A stretch of DNA of 64,000 nucleotides from Azotobacter vinelandii (lineage in GTDB: Bacteria; Pseudomonadota; Gammaproteobacteria; Pseudomonadales; Pseudomonadaceae), in assembly GCF_001571105.1 (NCBI RefSeq), contig NZ_BCTD01000005.1. One strand, given 5' to 3'. The translations under genes were made by a program, and so were the position numbers. Below, piece after piece: positions 57,891 to 64,000 of the stretch; the first letter of the stretch is position 1, and each line of letters opens with the position of its first letter. The notes below the pieces were generated by a model. The model saw only the letters and a program-made list of their open reading frames with translations, was not told where the DNA came from and searched no databases.

Positions 57891-57927
57891 AAAAAAGGCG
57901 TCCCGCCGGTTACCCAGCGAGGACGCC
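57891..57927 (-). terminator. Leader attenuator upstream of nirB
   Basis: On the minus strand GGCGTCC (57927-57921) pairs with GGACGCC (57903-57897), extended by CGCTGG/CCGGCG around a GTAA loop with one bulged base, and is followed by TTTTTT. It sits 31 bases before the nirB ATG, inside the leader, so it must be read through for nirB expression. Confidence 0.85.
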
Positions 57928-57980
57928 TTTGTCCATTCCCGTTCTGTCGGGAAACACTGCCCTCCACGTTGAAGGCAATG
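57921..57980 (-). ncRNA. ANTAR-target hexaloop hairpins in the nirB leader
   Basis: Three hairpins with six-base loops carrying A at position 1 and G at position 4 follow each other on the minus strand. P1 (57980-57955) has a 10-bp stem and loop AACGTG. A middle hairpin (57953-57936) has TTCCCG/CGGGAA and loop ACAGAA. P2 (57934-57921) is GGAC-AAAGGC-GTCC and overlaps the 5' arm of the attenuator, so it and the terminator exclude each other. This is the RNA pattern bound by ANTAR proteins such as NasR and NasT. The nasT gene is not in the window. The middle hairpin is an addition to the usual two. Confidence 0.8.
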
Positions 57981-58006
57981 CTTATGTGATCTGTCGGTTT
58001 TCTCGA

Positions 58007-58022
58007 TGCAGGGGCTGTGCCA
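58007..58022 (-). promoter_or_regulatory. Sigma-54 (-24/-12) promoter of nirB
   Basis: Minus-strand TGGCACAGCCCCTGCA has GG at 58021-58020 and GC at 58009-58008, exactly ten bases between, with a perfect TGGCAC. The predicted start is near 57996, 16 bases before hairpin P1. NtrC sites of standard spacing were not found, only half-sites (GTGCA). Confidence 0.8.
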
Positions 58023-58123
58023 GTTTCACGGATGACTGATTTGCAAGGGATTTCCCGGTGGCTGGCCTGAAGGAGTCGTTCCAGCTTGCACTGTCTTGGT
58101 TCGGTGCGCCCTCTTATGGGGTT

Positions 58124-59803
58124 TCATGGGCGCGCAGGGACGATCAACAGGGCGAGCAGAGCCAGGTTGAGCAGCAGGGAGAGCAGGGCGACGCCGCGCC
58201 AGACCTTCAGCGGCTCGCGCTCCAGCCAGGGACGGGGGTGCAGTTCCTGGGGTCGGCGTTCGCCCCGCTCCAGATCGAGCAGCCATTCCTCGGCGGTTTC
58301 GAAGCGCTGCTCGGGATCGGCGATCAGCGCCCGCTGCAGGCATTCGTCGAGCCAGGCGGGCAGGTCCGGCCGATAGCGGCTGGCCGGGAGCGGAGTACCG
58401 AAGCGTGGATGCTGGAAGGCCTCGATCTCACCATAGGGGTAATGGCCGGTGAGCAGAAGATAGAGGGTGACGCCGGCGGCGTAGAGATCCTGGCGAGCGT
58501 CGGGCGCGGCGCCGGCGAAGGCTTCCGGCGCGATATGGCTGGGCGTGCCCGGCAGGCTGTTGGGCTCGTCGCGGGACAGTCCCGGGCAGTAGGCCAGGCC
58601 GAAGTCGAGCAGGCGCAGCTCGCCGTCCTCGCCCCATAGCAGGTTTTCCGGCTTGATGTCGCGGTGCAGGATGTTGCGTCGGTGCAGCATGCCGAGCGCG
58701 CGCAGCAGGCGGGGGGCGAGGTCCAGCCACTGGGCCAGGGTCAGCGGGCCGTGCGCCTGCAGGTGCTCGGCCAGGGTTTTGCCCGGGTATTCGCGCTGCA
58801 CGTAGTAAAGGTGTTGGCGCTGCGGCAAGGGCGCGATCTCCGGAAAATAGCGGCTCGCCACCCGACGCAGGAACCATTCCTCCAGCAACAGAGCCTGGCC
58901 GGCTTCGGCCTTGCTGTGTCGGGTCGGTGGCAGGGTCTTCAGCAACCAGCGTCGTTCATGGCTGTCGCGTACCCGGTAGACCAGGGATTGGCGCGACTCC
59001 GCCAGCAGGCCATCGACTCGCCAGCCCTCGAACGACTGGCCTTCGCGCAGTGCGGGCGGCGCTGGCCAGTGTTGCAGCCGGGCCAGGCTGTCGGCCAGCG
59101 AGCCTTCCGGCAGGCGTTCGGCGCGCACCAGCAGGGCGCTGGCATTGTCCCGGCTGCCGGCCAGATGGGCGGCGCGTACCAGTGCCCGGCTCGCCACCGA
59201 GCTGTCCTGCTCGTCGACGAGAATGCGGCGGATACCCTGGTCGCCCAGAGTGGCCCAGACACCGTCGCTGACCAGCAGGAAGGCATCGGCTTCCTGCAGG
59301 TCGCCATCCCGGTAGTCGACCAGCAGGTGCTGGTCCAGACCCAGGGCGCGTTTGAGCACATGGCGCATCCCGGGCTGCTCCCAGACGTGCTCCTCGGTCA
59401 GCCGTTGCAGTTGTCCGTCGCGCCAGCGATAGGCCCGGCAGTCGCCGACATGGGCGAGGGTGAAGCGTCGTCCGCGCAAAACCAGGGCGGTGAGGGTGGT
59501 GAGCAGCGGCTGGCCGCCACCGTTGGCCTGCAGCCAGCGGTTCTGCGCCAGCAGCAGGCGATCCAGCGCCTGCGCCACCGCCCAGGTTTCCGGGGTGGCG
59601 TAGTAGTCCATGGCCAGGGCCTGCAGGCTGGCGCGTGCCGCCAGGCCGCCGTCGGCGCACTGGCTGACGCCATCGGCGAGGGCGAACAGGTAGCCCTTGC
59701 TCGCCGCCAGCGTCGGATTCGGGGTTACCACGCGGATGGCATCCTGGTTTTCCGGGCGGGGACCGGCGGCGCTGGCTTCGCCGATGCTGAGTTGCAGAGT
59801 CAT
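58124..59803 (-). CDS. PP2C phosphatase - serine/threonine kinase fusion, membrane anchored
   Basis: This is a 559-residue protein with an N-terminal PP2C phosphatase domain (about 1-230; GPRPENQDA, FALADGVSQCA, HVGDCRAYRW, LLVSDGVWA, GSRDNASALL). A Ser/Thr kinase domain (about 250-515) follows: RWLLKTLPP lysine, HRDIKPENLLWG at 380-391, LLDFGLAY, SHIAPEAF. A C-terminal TM helix closes the protein (VALLSLLLNLALLALLIV). The phosphatase metal ligands look intact. The kinase catalytic residues are present, but its nucleotide loop (GLLAESRQSLVYRV) lacks the usual glycines. Its place between the nitrate transporter and nirB genes is shared with other pseudomonads as I recall, so it may regulate nitrate uptake post-translationally. 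No substrate is known to me. Confidence 0.9.
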   Translation of the reverse strand: MTLQLSIGEASAAGPRPENQDAIRVVTPNPTLAASKGYLFALADGVSQCADGGLAARASLQALAMDYYATPETWAVAQALDRLLLAQNRWLQANGGGQPLLTTLTALVLRGRRFTLAHVGDCRAYRWRDGQLQRLTEEHVWEQPGMRHVLKRALGLDQHLLVDYRDGDLQEADAFLLVSDGVWATLGDQGIRRILVDEQDSSVASRALVRAAHLAGSRDNASALLVRAERLPEGSLADSLARLQHWPAPPALREGQSFEGWRVDGLLAESRQSLVYRVRDSHERRWLLKTLPPTRHSKAEAGQALLLEEWFLRRVASRYFPEIAPLPQRQHLYYVQREYPGKTLAEHLQAHGPLTLAQWLDLAPRLLRALGMLHRRNILHRDIKPENLLWGEDGELRLLDFGLAYCPGLSRDEPNSLPGTPSHIAPEAFAGAAPDARQDLYAAGVTLYLLLTGHYPYGEIEAFQHPRFGTPLPASRYRPDLPAWLDECLQRALIADPEQRFETAEEWLLDLERGERRPQELHPRPWLEREPLKVWRGVALLSLLLNLALLALLIVPARP

Positions 59804-59839
59804 GGGCGATCTCCGGGCTCGGGGGGCTGGATACGAGAA

Positions 59840-59866
59840 GGCCTCCAGGCGGAGAGCATGGAGGCC
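59840..59866 (-). other. Intercistronic hairpin between transporter and kinase genes
   Basis: GGCCTCCA (59840-59847) pairs perfectly with TGGAGGCC (59859-59866) around an 11-base loop, in the 86-base spacer after the nasA stop. Only a short T-rich tail follows on the minus strand, so it may be a processing site or partial terminator. Confidence 0.5.
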
Positions 59867-59889
59867 GTCGGTTGGGGGACGGGGCCGCC

Positions 59890-61101
59890 TCAGACCCGTG
59901 CCGCCGTCACCGCGGCGCTACCCCAGGTGGTGCGCCAGCGCTTCTTCACGCCGTGCAGGCCGATCCAGGCGATCACGCCGAGAGCGGCGAACAGCCACAG
60001 GCCGATCTGGTAGTCGCCGGTGGACTGCTTGATGGCGCCGAGTCCCGCGGTCAGGGCGAAACCGCCGATACCGCCGGCCATGCCGATCAGGCCGGTCATC
60101 ACGCCGATCTCCTTGCGAAAACGCTGTGGCACCAGTTGGAACACCGCGCCGTTGCCGGCGCCCAGGCTGAGCATGGCGACCACGAACAGGGCCAGCGCGG
60201 CGCTGGAGCTGGACAGGTTGAAGCCGACCACGGCGATGCACAGGGCGGCCAGGGTATACATCACCAGCAGGGTGCGAATCCCGCCGATGCGGTCGGCCAG
60301 GGCGCCGCCGAGCGGACGCAGCAGGCTGCCGGCGAACACGCAGGCGGCGGTGTAGTAGCCGGCTTTCACCGGATCGAAGCCGTACTGGTCGTGGAAGTAG
60401 CCGGGCAGGGTGCTGGCCAGGCCGAGGAAGCCGCCGAAAGTCACGCTGTAGAACAGCATGAACCACCAGCTGTCGCGGTCGGCCAGGGCTTTCAGGTAGT
60501 CGGCTACGGCCTTTGGTTGCGGGCGCTCCGGAGCGTTCCTGGCGACACCGGCGAAGATGACCAGGGTCAGCACCAGCGGGATCAGCGCCAGGCCGAACAC
60601 ATTGTTCCAGCCGAATGCGCCGGCCAGACCGGGAGCGAAGAGCGCGGCGAGCACGGTGCCGGAGTTGCCGGCGCCGGCGATGCCCATGGCTTTGCCCTGG
60701 TGCTGCGGCGGATACCACTGCGAGGCCAGCGGCAGGGCCACGGCGAAGGAGGCGCCGGCGAAGCCGAGGAACAGGCCGAGCAGCAACGCCTGTTCGTAGT
60801 TGTGGATGCCCATGCTCCAGGCCAGCCCCAGGGCGGCGATGACGATCGCCTGGCCGAGGATGCCGGCGCTCTTCGGCGAAGTGCGGTCGGCCAGCATGCC
60901 CATGACGAAGCGCAGCACGGCGCCGGAGAGGATCGGCGTGGCGACCATCAGGGCGCGTTGTTGAGTGCTCAGCCCTAGGTCGGTGGCGATCTGCACGCCC
61001 AACGGGCCGAGCACGTACCAGACCATGAAGCTCAGGTCGAAATAGAGGAATGCGGCGAACAGCGTGGGGGTATGGCCAGCCTTCCAGAAACTCGTATTCA
61101 T
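59890..61101 (-). CDS. nasA: Nitrate/nitrite transporter (MFS, NarK/NasA type)
   Basis: This is a 403-residue twelve-helix major facilitator protein. The nitrate-porter signature region is FAGASFAVALPLASQWYPPQ followed by KAMGIAGAGNSGTVLAALFA; a second one is GGIGGFALTAGLGAIKQSTG. It imports nitrate for assimilation, or exchanges nitrate for nitrite. It heads the cluster, with its own sigma-54 promoter and an RNA attenuator like that of nirB. Start 61101 gives the usual short cytosolic N-terminus. Confidence 0.92.
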   Translation of the reverse strand: MNTSFWKAGHTPTLFAAFLYFDLSFMVWYVLGPLGVQIATDLGLSTQQRALMVATPILSGAVLRFVMGMLADRTSPKSAGILGQAIVIAALGLAWSMGIHNYEQALLLGLFLGFAGASFAVALPLASQWYPPQHQGKAMGIAGAGNSGTVLAALFAPGLAGAFGWNNVFGLALIPLVLTLVIFAGVARNAPERPQPKAVADYLKALADRDSWWFMLFYSVTFGGFLGLASTLPGYFHDQYGFDPVKAGYYTAACVFAGSLLRPLGGALADRIGGIRTLLVMYTLAALCIAVVGFNLSSSSAALALFVVAMLSLGAGNGAVFQLVPQRFRKEIGVMTGLIGMAGGIGGFALTAGLGAIKQSTGDYQIGLWLFAALGVIAWIGLHGVKKRWRTTWGSAAVTAARV

Positions 61102-61237
61102 CGAACACCTCGTCGGCGACAGGCAACTCCGCTGGATCGACGGACGATGCGCGCGTCCGGGCCGGAGTCATGACAGGTTGAAAAGGGCGGGCCACGAGGG
61201 CCTCCGTTCACCGCCCCGGGCGTTGGGGCCGAAACGC

Positions 61238-61283
61238 AAAAGGCGCCACATCACGACTCGCCGGAGCGAGGGTGATGCGACGC
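61238..61283 (-). terminator. Leader attenuator upstream of nasA
   Basis: On the minus strand a 13-bp stem (GGCGTCGCATCAC with GTGATGTGGCGCC, including wobble pairs) is capped by a second stem CTCGC/GCGAG and followed by TTTTGCG. It ends about 135 bases before the nasA ATG and is within the predicted transcript. Confidence 0.85.
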
Positions 61284-61321
61284 CTTTGTCGTTCGACAGG
61301 CAACCGCCGTTGGCTGCCCTG
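61278..61321 (-). ncRNA. ANTAR-target two-hairpin motif in the nasA leader
   Basis: P1 (61321-61297) has a nine-pair stem with one bulge and hexaloop AACGGC. P2 (61291-61278) is CGAC-AAAGGC-GTCG and overlaps the 5' arm of the attenuator. Both loops have A1 and G4. The P2 loop is identical to that of the nirB leader, and the P1 loops share AACG, although the surrounding sequence differs. This fits NasT/NasR-type nitrate-responsive antitermination. Confidence 0.82.
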
Positions 61322-61333
61322 TGCCAGATCCTT

Positions 61334-61349
61334 AGCAATACCCATGCCT
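61334..61349 (-). promoter_or_regulatory. Sigma-54 (-24/-12) promoter of nasA
   Basis: Minus-strand AGGCATGGGTATTGCT has GG (61348-61347) and GC (61336-61335) separated by ten bases. The predicted start near 61323 falls two bases before hairpin P1, so the leader begins with the sensor RNA. The 268 bases further upstream hold no recognised gene. Confidence 0.75.
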
Positions 61350-61617
61350 GCGTTCGGCTGCTATTTTGGGAAATTCCGGCGTCTTTGCGGAGACGTTACG
61401 AGCCAAAACGAGGCGAACGATCCGGGATTGCACTGTATTGGGGCGTTGTCACGCTTGCCGAAATGGCTTGGCTCAGGCCGCGACGGGATGCCGGAAGCGG
61501 TAGGAAGGGCTTCGCTTGTAGGTCGCGAGCGCGCTGCTAATGTTACGAACAGGTTACTTCTCATTGGCACCTTCCAGGATGTCGGCGACGCCGCTGGAGC
61601 GGATTGGAAAGGAAGCC

Positions 61618-63291
61618 ATGGCGATTTCCCTGAAGGAGTTGCTGCTCGGGCTGTACCTGCTGATCCAGCATGACTATTACCGCGAGCGCCTGATGGCGCT
61701 GCAGGGCGGCGTGCCGGTAGTGCTGTTCGCCGGGATGTTCGCCGTGTTGCTCGTTGCCTTGTGGCTGACCGCCCACATCCGGTCGGCCCCGGTCCGCTAC
61801 CTGTTCGCTTTGCTGTTCTTCGCCAGCACGCTGTTCTTCGACGTCTACACCCAGGTCTCCGCCGAGTACCTGACCTACGGCACCTTCGTCTCGTTGATCT
61901 ATTCCGGCGGCTTCATCGACGAGGCCCTGTACCAGTACCGGGCGAGTATCCTGGTCTGTGCCGCCGGAGCCTTGCCGTTATTGTTCGGCATCGCTCTCGC
62001 ACCCCGGCGGCGCCTGCCGCTACCGGGGATCGCGCTGGTCGCGGCGCCACTCTGCGCTCTGCTGCTGCTGACGGGCATCCTGTTCGTGCGCGGTGGCGTC
62101 GGGGCTCGCGGTCTGCCGGCGATGTATACGCCGCTGGCCTACCTCAACCTGTTCGCCTACGAGGCGGCGAGCAGCACCGTGGGGCCGCGGGAAACGGTAA
62201 GCCTGCCGCGCCATGGCCAGGCGATCGGCAACGATATCGTGCTGATCATCGACGAGAGCGTGTCCGGCAACTATCTGGACATCAATGTCGAGCACGGCGT
62301 GCGCACCAACCTCGGGCAGTCGCCTCCCGGTGCGACCCTCTACAACTACGGCTATGCCGCCGCCATCGCCAACTGCAGCGCCGATACCAACGTCACCCTG
62401 CGTTACGGGGGCACGCGCAGCGATTACCTGCGGATCAATTCGACCATGCCCTCGATCTGGCAGTACGCCAGGAGGGCCGGGCTGCGTACGGTCTACATCG
62501 ATGCACAGCGCACCGGCGGACGCTTGCAGAATCTGATGAGCAAGAGCGAGCGAAAGGAAATCGACGAGTTCGTCCAGTTCGACGGCATCCCGGTACGCGA
62601 CCGCGACATGGCGGCTGCGCAGAAACTCATCGAACTGCTCGGCAACGATACGGCCGAGCTGATCTACCTCAACAAGGTCGGCGCGCACTTTCCGGTGCAC
62701 GACAAGTACCCGGACGATTTCATGATCTACCGACCGGCATTGCCGCGCGGCCGGTACGCCGATATTTCCGATACCGGCGAGCGTGACGGCTTCGGCGGCC
62801 AGGCCGAGGATTGGGGGCGGTACCGCAACGCCTACAGAAATACCCTGCTGTGGAACGTCGGCGAGTTCTTCGCCCGGCTCTTCGCCCGGGCCAGGCTCGA
62901 CAATGCCGTGCTGATCTATACCTCCGACCATGGCCAGGACCTGCACGAGCGCGGCAACCCCGGGCTCGATACCCACTGTGGCGGCGATCCGGTGGTGGAG
63001 GAGGGATTGGTGCCGCTGGTGGTGATCCAGGGTCACGGCCTGCGCGGCCTCGACTGGCAACGCGAACTGACGGGCAACAGGAACCGTTCCAGCCACTACA
63101 ACATCTTCCCCACGCTGCTGCAGTTGATGGGCTACGACCTGACGGCGCTGCAAGCCGTCTATGGCAGGCCGCTGAGCCTGCATACCGAGGACGAATTCAC
63201 CTTCAACACCCGCTTCAATGCGCGCCTGGGAGAGAAGGCGAACTGGAAGTTCATCGACTTGAAGGAGGTGGTGACGCCCGTGCTGCAGTGA
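61618..63291 (+). CDS. Membrane sulfatase-fold phosphoethanolamine transferase-like protein
   Basis: This is a 557-residue inner membrane protein with about five N-terminal helices (about 25-190) and a periplasmic alkaline-phosphatase/sulfatase-fold domain (about 205-520). Active-site blocks are IVLIIDESVSGNYLDIN (metal Asp/Glu), NCSADTNVTLRYGG (candidate nucleophile Thr in the CSADT region), ELIYLNKVGAHFPVHDKYP, IYTSDHGQDLHERGN and THCGGDP. This is the layout of EptA/OpgE-type phosphoethanolamine transferases, acting on lipid A or glucans. It is annotated broadly because the acceptor is unknown. ATG 61618 has AAGGAA seven bases upstream; the frame begins at 61540. Confidence 0.83.
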   Translation: MAISLKELLLGLYLLIQHDYYRERLMALQGGVPVVLFAGMFAVLLVALWLTAHIRSAPVRYLFALLFFASTLFFDVYTQVSAEYLTYGTFVSLIYSGGFIDEALYQYRASILVCAAGALPLLFGIALAPRRRLPLPGIALVAAPLCALLLLTGILFVRGGVGARGLPAMYTPLAYLNLFAYEAASSTVGPRETVSLPRHGQAIGNDIVLIIDESVSGNYLDINVEHGVRTNLGQSPPGATLYNYGYAAAIANCSADTNVTLRYGGTRSDYLRINSTMPSIWQYARRAGLRTVYIDAQRTGGRLQNLMSKSERKEIDEFVQFDGIPVRDRDMAAAQKLIELLGNDTAELIYLNKVGAHFPVHDKYPDDFMIYRPALPRGRYADISDTGERDGFGGQAEDWGRYRNAYRNTLLWNVGEFFARLFARARLDNAVLIYTSDHGQDLHERGNPGLDTHCGGDPVVEEGLVPLVVIQGHGLRGLDWQRELTGNRNRSSHYNIFPTLLQLMGYDLTALQAVYGRPLSLHTEDEFTFNTRFNARLGEKANWKFIDLKEVVTPVLQ

Positions 63292-63414
63292 GGTACGGAC
63301 CGCGGGGGCGTCGATGGGGCCGGTCGGCGAGTGCGCTGCTATCATGGCGCCCCCCGAGAGCGAGGACCTCCGATCCTCTCGTGAACCCGCGAGCAGGACA
63401 GTCTGGAGTTCGCC

Positions 63415-64000
63415 ATGTCGTGTATCGTCACCTTGACCCTGAACCCGGCGATGGATGTCTCGACCGCCGTTGCGCGGCTCGAGCCGACCCGCAAGCTGCG
63501 TTGTGGTCCGCCGCGCTACGAGCCGGGCGGTGGCGGGATCAACGTGGCGCGAGTGATCCGGGCACTCGGCGGCGAGAGCGTGGCGGTCTATCCGGCCGGC
63601 GGTCCGTTCGGCGAGATGCTGCAGCATGCGCTGGAGGCGCTCGGTCTGCCCCAGGTGCGGGTGCCGATCGCTGGCGATACCCGGGAAAGTTTCACCGTGG
63701 ACGAGGGTGAAACCGGCCTGCAGTACCGTTTCGTCCTGCCCGGCCCGACCTTGACTCCGACGGAGCGGCGGAACTGTCTGGAAACCATCGCCGCGCTTGT
63801 GCCGGCGCCATCCCATCTGGTCGTCAGTGGCAGTTTTCCGTCCGGCGTGGCGCTGGATTTCCACGACGAAATCCTGGATCTGGCGCGGCGCCTGGGGGCG
63901 AGGCTGGTGCTCGACTACTCGGGAGAGGCCCTGCGCCATGCGGTGGCCCGCGGAGGTATCCACCTGCTCAAGCCGAGCCTGAGCGAGCTCTCCAGCCTGG
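63415..64000 (+). CDS. pfkB: PfkB-family phosphofructokinase (partial, cut by window end)
   Basis: The first 195 residues of a PfkB-family sugar kinase lie in the window. The family opening IVTLTLNPAMDVSTAV and RYEPGGGGINVARVIRALGG are clear, as are GDTRESFTVDE and LVVSGSFPSGVALDFHDEIL. It most resembles 6-phosphofructokinase II (PfkB); 1-phosphofructokinase FruK is the main alternative. The ATP-binding C-terminus with GAGD lies beyond the window. GGAG lies about seven bases upstream of the ATG. Confidence 0.85.
   Translation, partial: MSCIVTLTLNPAMDVSTAVARLEPTRKLRCGPPRYEPGGGGINVARVIRALGGESVAVYPAGGPFGEMLQHALEALGLPQVRVPIAGDTRESFTVDEGETGLQYRFVLPGPTLTPTERRNCLETIAALVPAPSHLVVSGSFPSGVALDFHDEILDLARRLGARLVLDYSGEALRHAVARGGIHLLKPSLSELSSL

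Noticed and set aside
57996..58123. NtrC binding sites upstream of the nirB sigma-54 promoter
   Set aside because: GCACC and GTGCA half-sites are present (near 58086-58107) but the spacing is 12 instead of 7 bases, so I do not call an operator.

Overview
The window is GC-rich chromosomal DNA from a gamma-proteobacterium of the family Pseudomonadaceae (Pseudomonas/Azotobacter group). Supporting this are the crfX-cmpX-sigX-oprF cluster, the OprI lipoprotein, the AcnD/PrpF form of the methylcitrate cycle, an APS-type CysH, the divergent ppsR/ppsA pair, and REP-type repeats built on an AGGAGCGAATTCAT core. From memory, gene order in the 20-28 kb and 28-62 kb blocks resembles two separate stretches of P. 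aeruginosa, joined here near 28.5 kb. The exact species is inferred, not proven. I saw no rRNA, tRNA, insertion sequence, prophage or CRISPR array.

Layout. 0-16 kb: a looser region with a PAS-GGDEF diguanylate cyclase, a beta-alanine/pyruvate type aminotransferase, a two-TM ion channel, a DUF2946 protein followed by a TonB-dependent receptor, an SdiA-regulated-type protein, a YgiW-type OB-fold protein, a double lysozyme inhibitor, an isolated gspAB pair, a P-type cation ATPase, a decayed transglutaminase relic and a CHAD protein. 16.4-18.8 kb: a zinc-starvation operon (Zur box, dksA2, a CobW GTPase and a DUF1826 gene). 18.8-28 kb: housekeeping genes (TatD nuclease, MltF-like transglycosylase, thpR, greB, YbbAP transporter with tesA, an L,D-transpeptidase facing oprI). 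28.4-33.3 kb: GNAT, DAHP synthase, cysB, cysH, pabB. 33.4-36.5 kb: a three-gene ATP-grasp / 7TM pseudo-transglutaminase / retropepsin-like protease module. 36.7-43.5 kb: the propionate operon prpR-prpB-prpC-acnD-prpF. 43.7-51.3 kb: ppsR/ppsA, rraA, crfX, cmpX, sigX, oprF. 51.3-61.3 kb: the assimilatory nitrate cluster (transporter, PP2C-kinase fusion, nirB, nirD, nitrate reductase, cobA). 61.6 kb to the end: a membrane sulfatase-fold transferase and the start of a PfkB sugar kinase.

How they work together. The nitrate cluster imports nitrate, reduces it to nitrite and ammonium, and makes the siroheme precursor (CobA). Both its transporter gene and nirB are preceded by a -24/-12 (sigma-54) promoter, then RNA hairpins with hexaloops carrying A at position 1 and G at position 4, then an intrinsic terminator. 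That is the signature of ANTAR-protein (NasT/NasR type) antitermination, so nitrogen limitation and nitrate appear to be sensed in series. In the propionate operon the GntR gene has a sigma-70 promoter bracketed by two identical 12-bp palindromes, the second touching the start codon.

Other points of interest are a perfect 19-bp inverted repeat between acnD and prpF, a diverged intergenic repeat at both ends of the first 11 kb, REP pairs inside the nitrate operon, and an AT-richer gene-free stretch between oprI and the GNAT gene.
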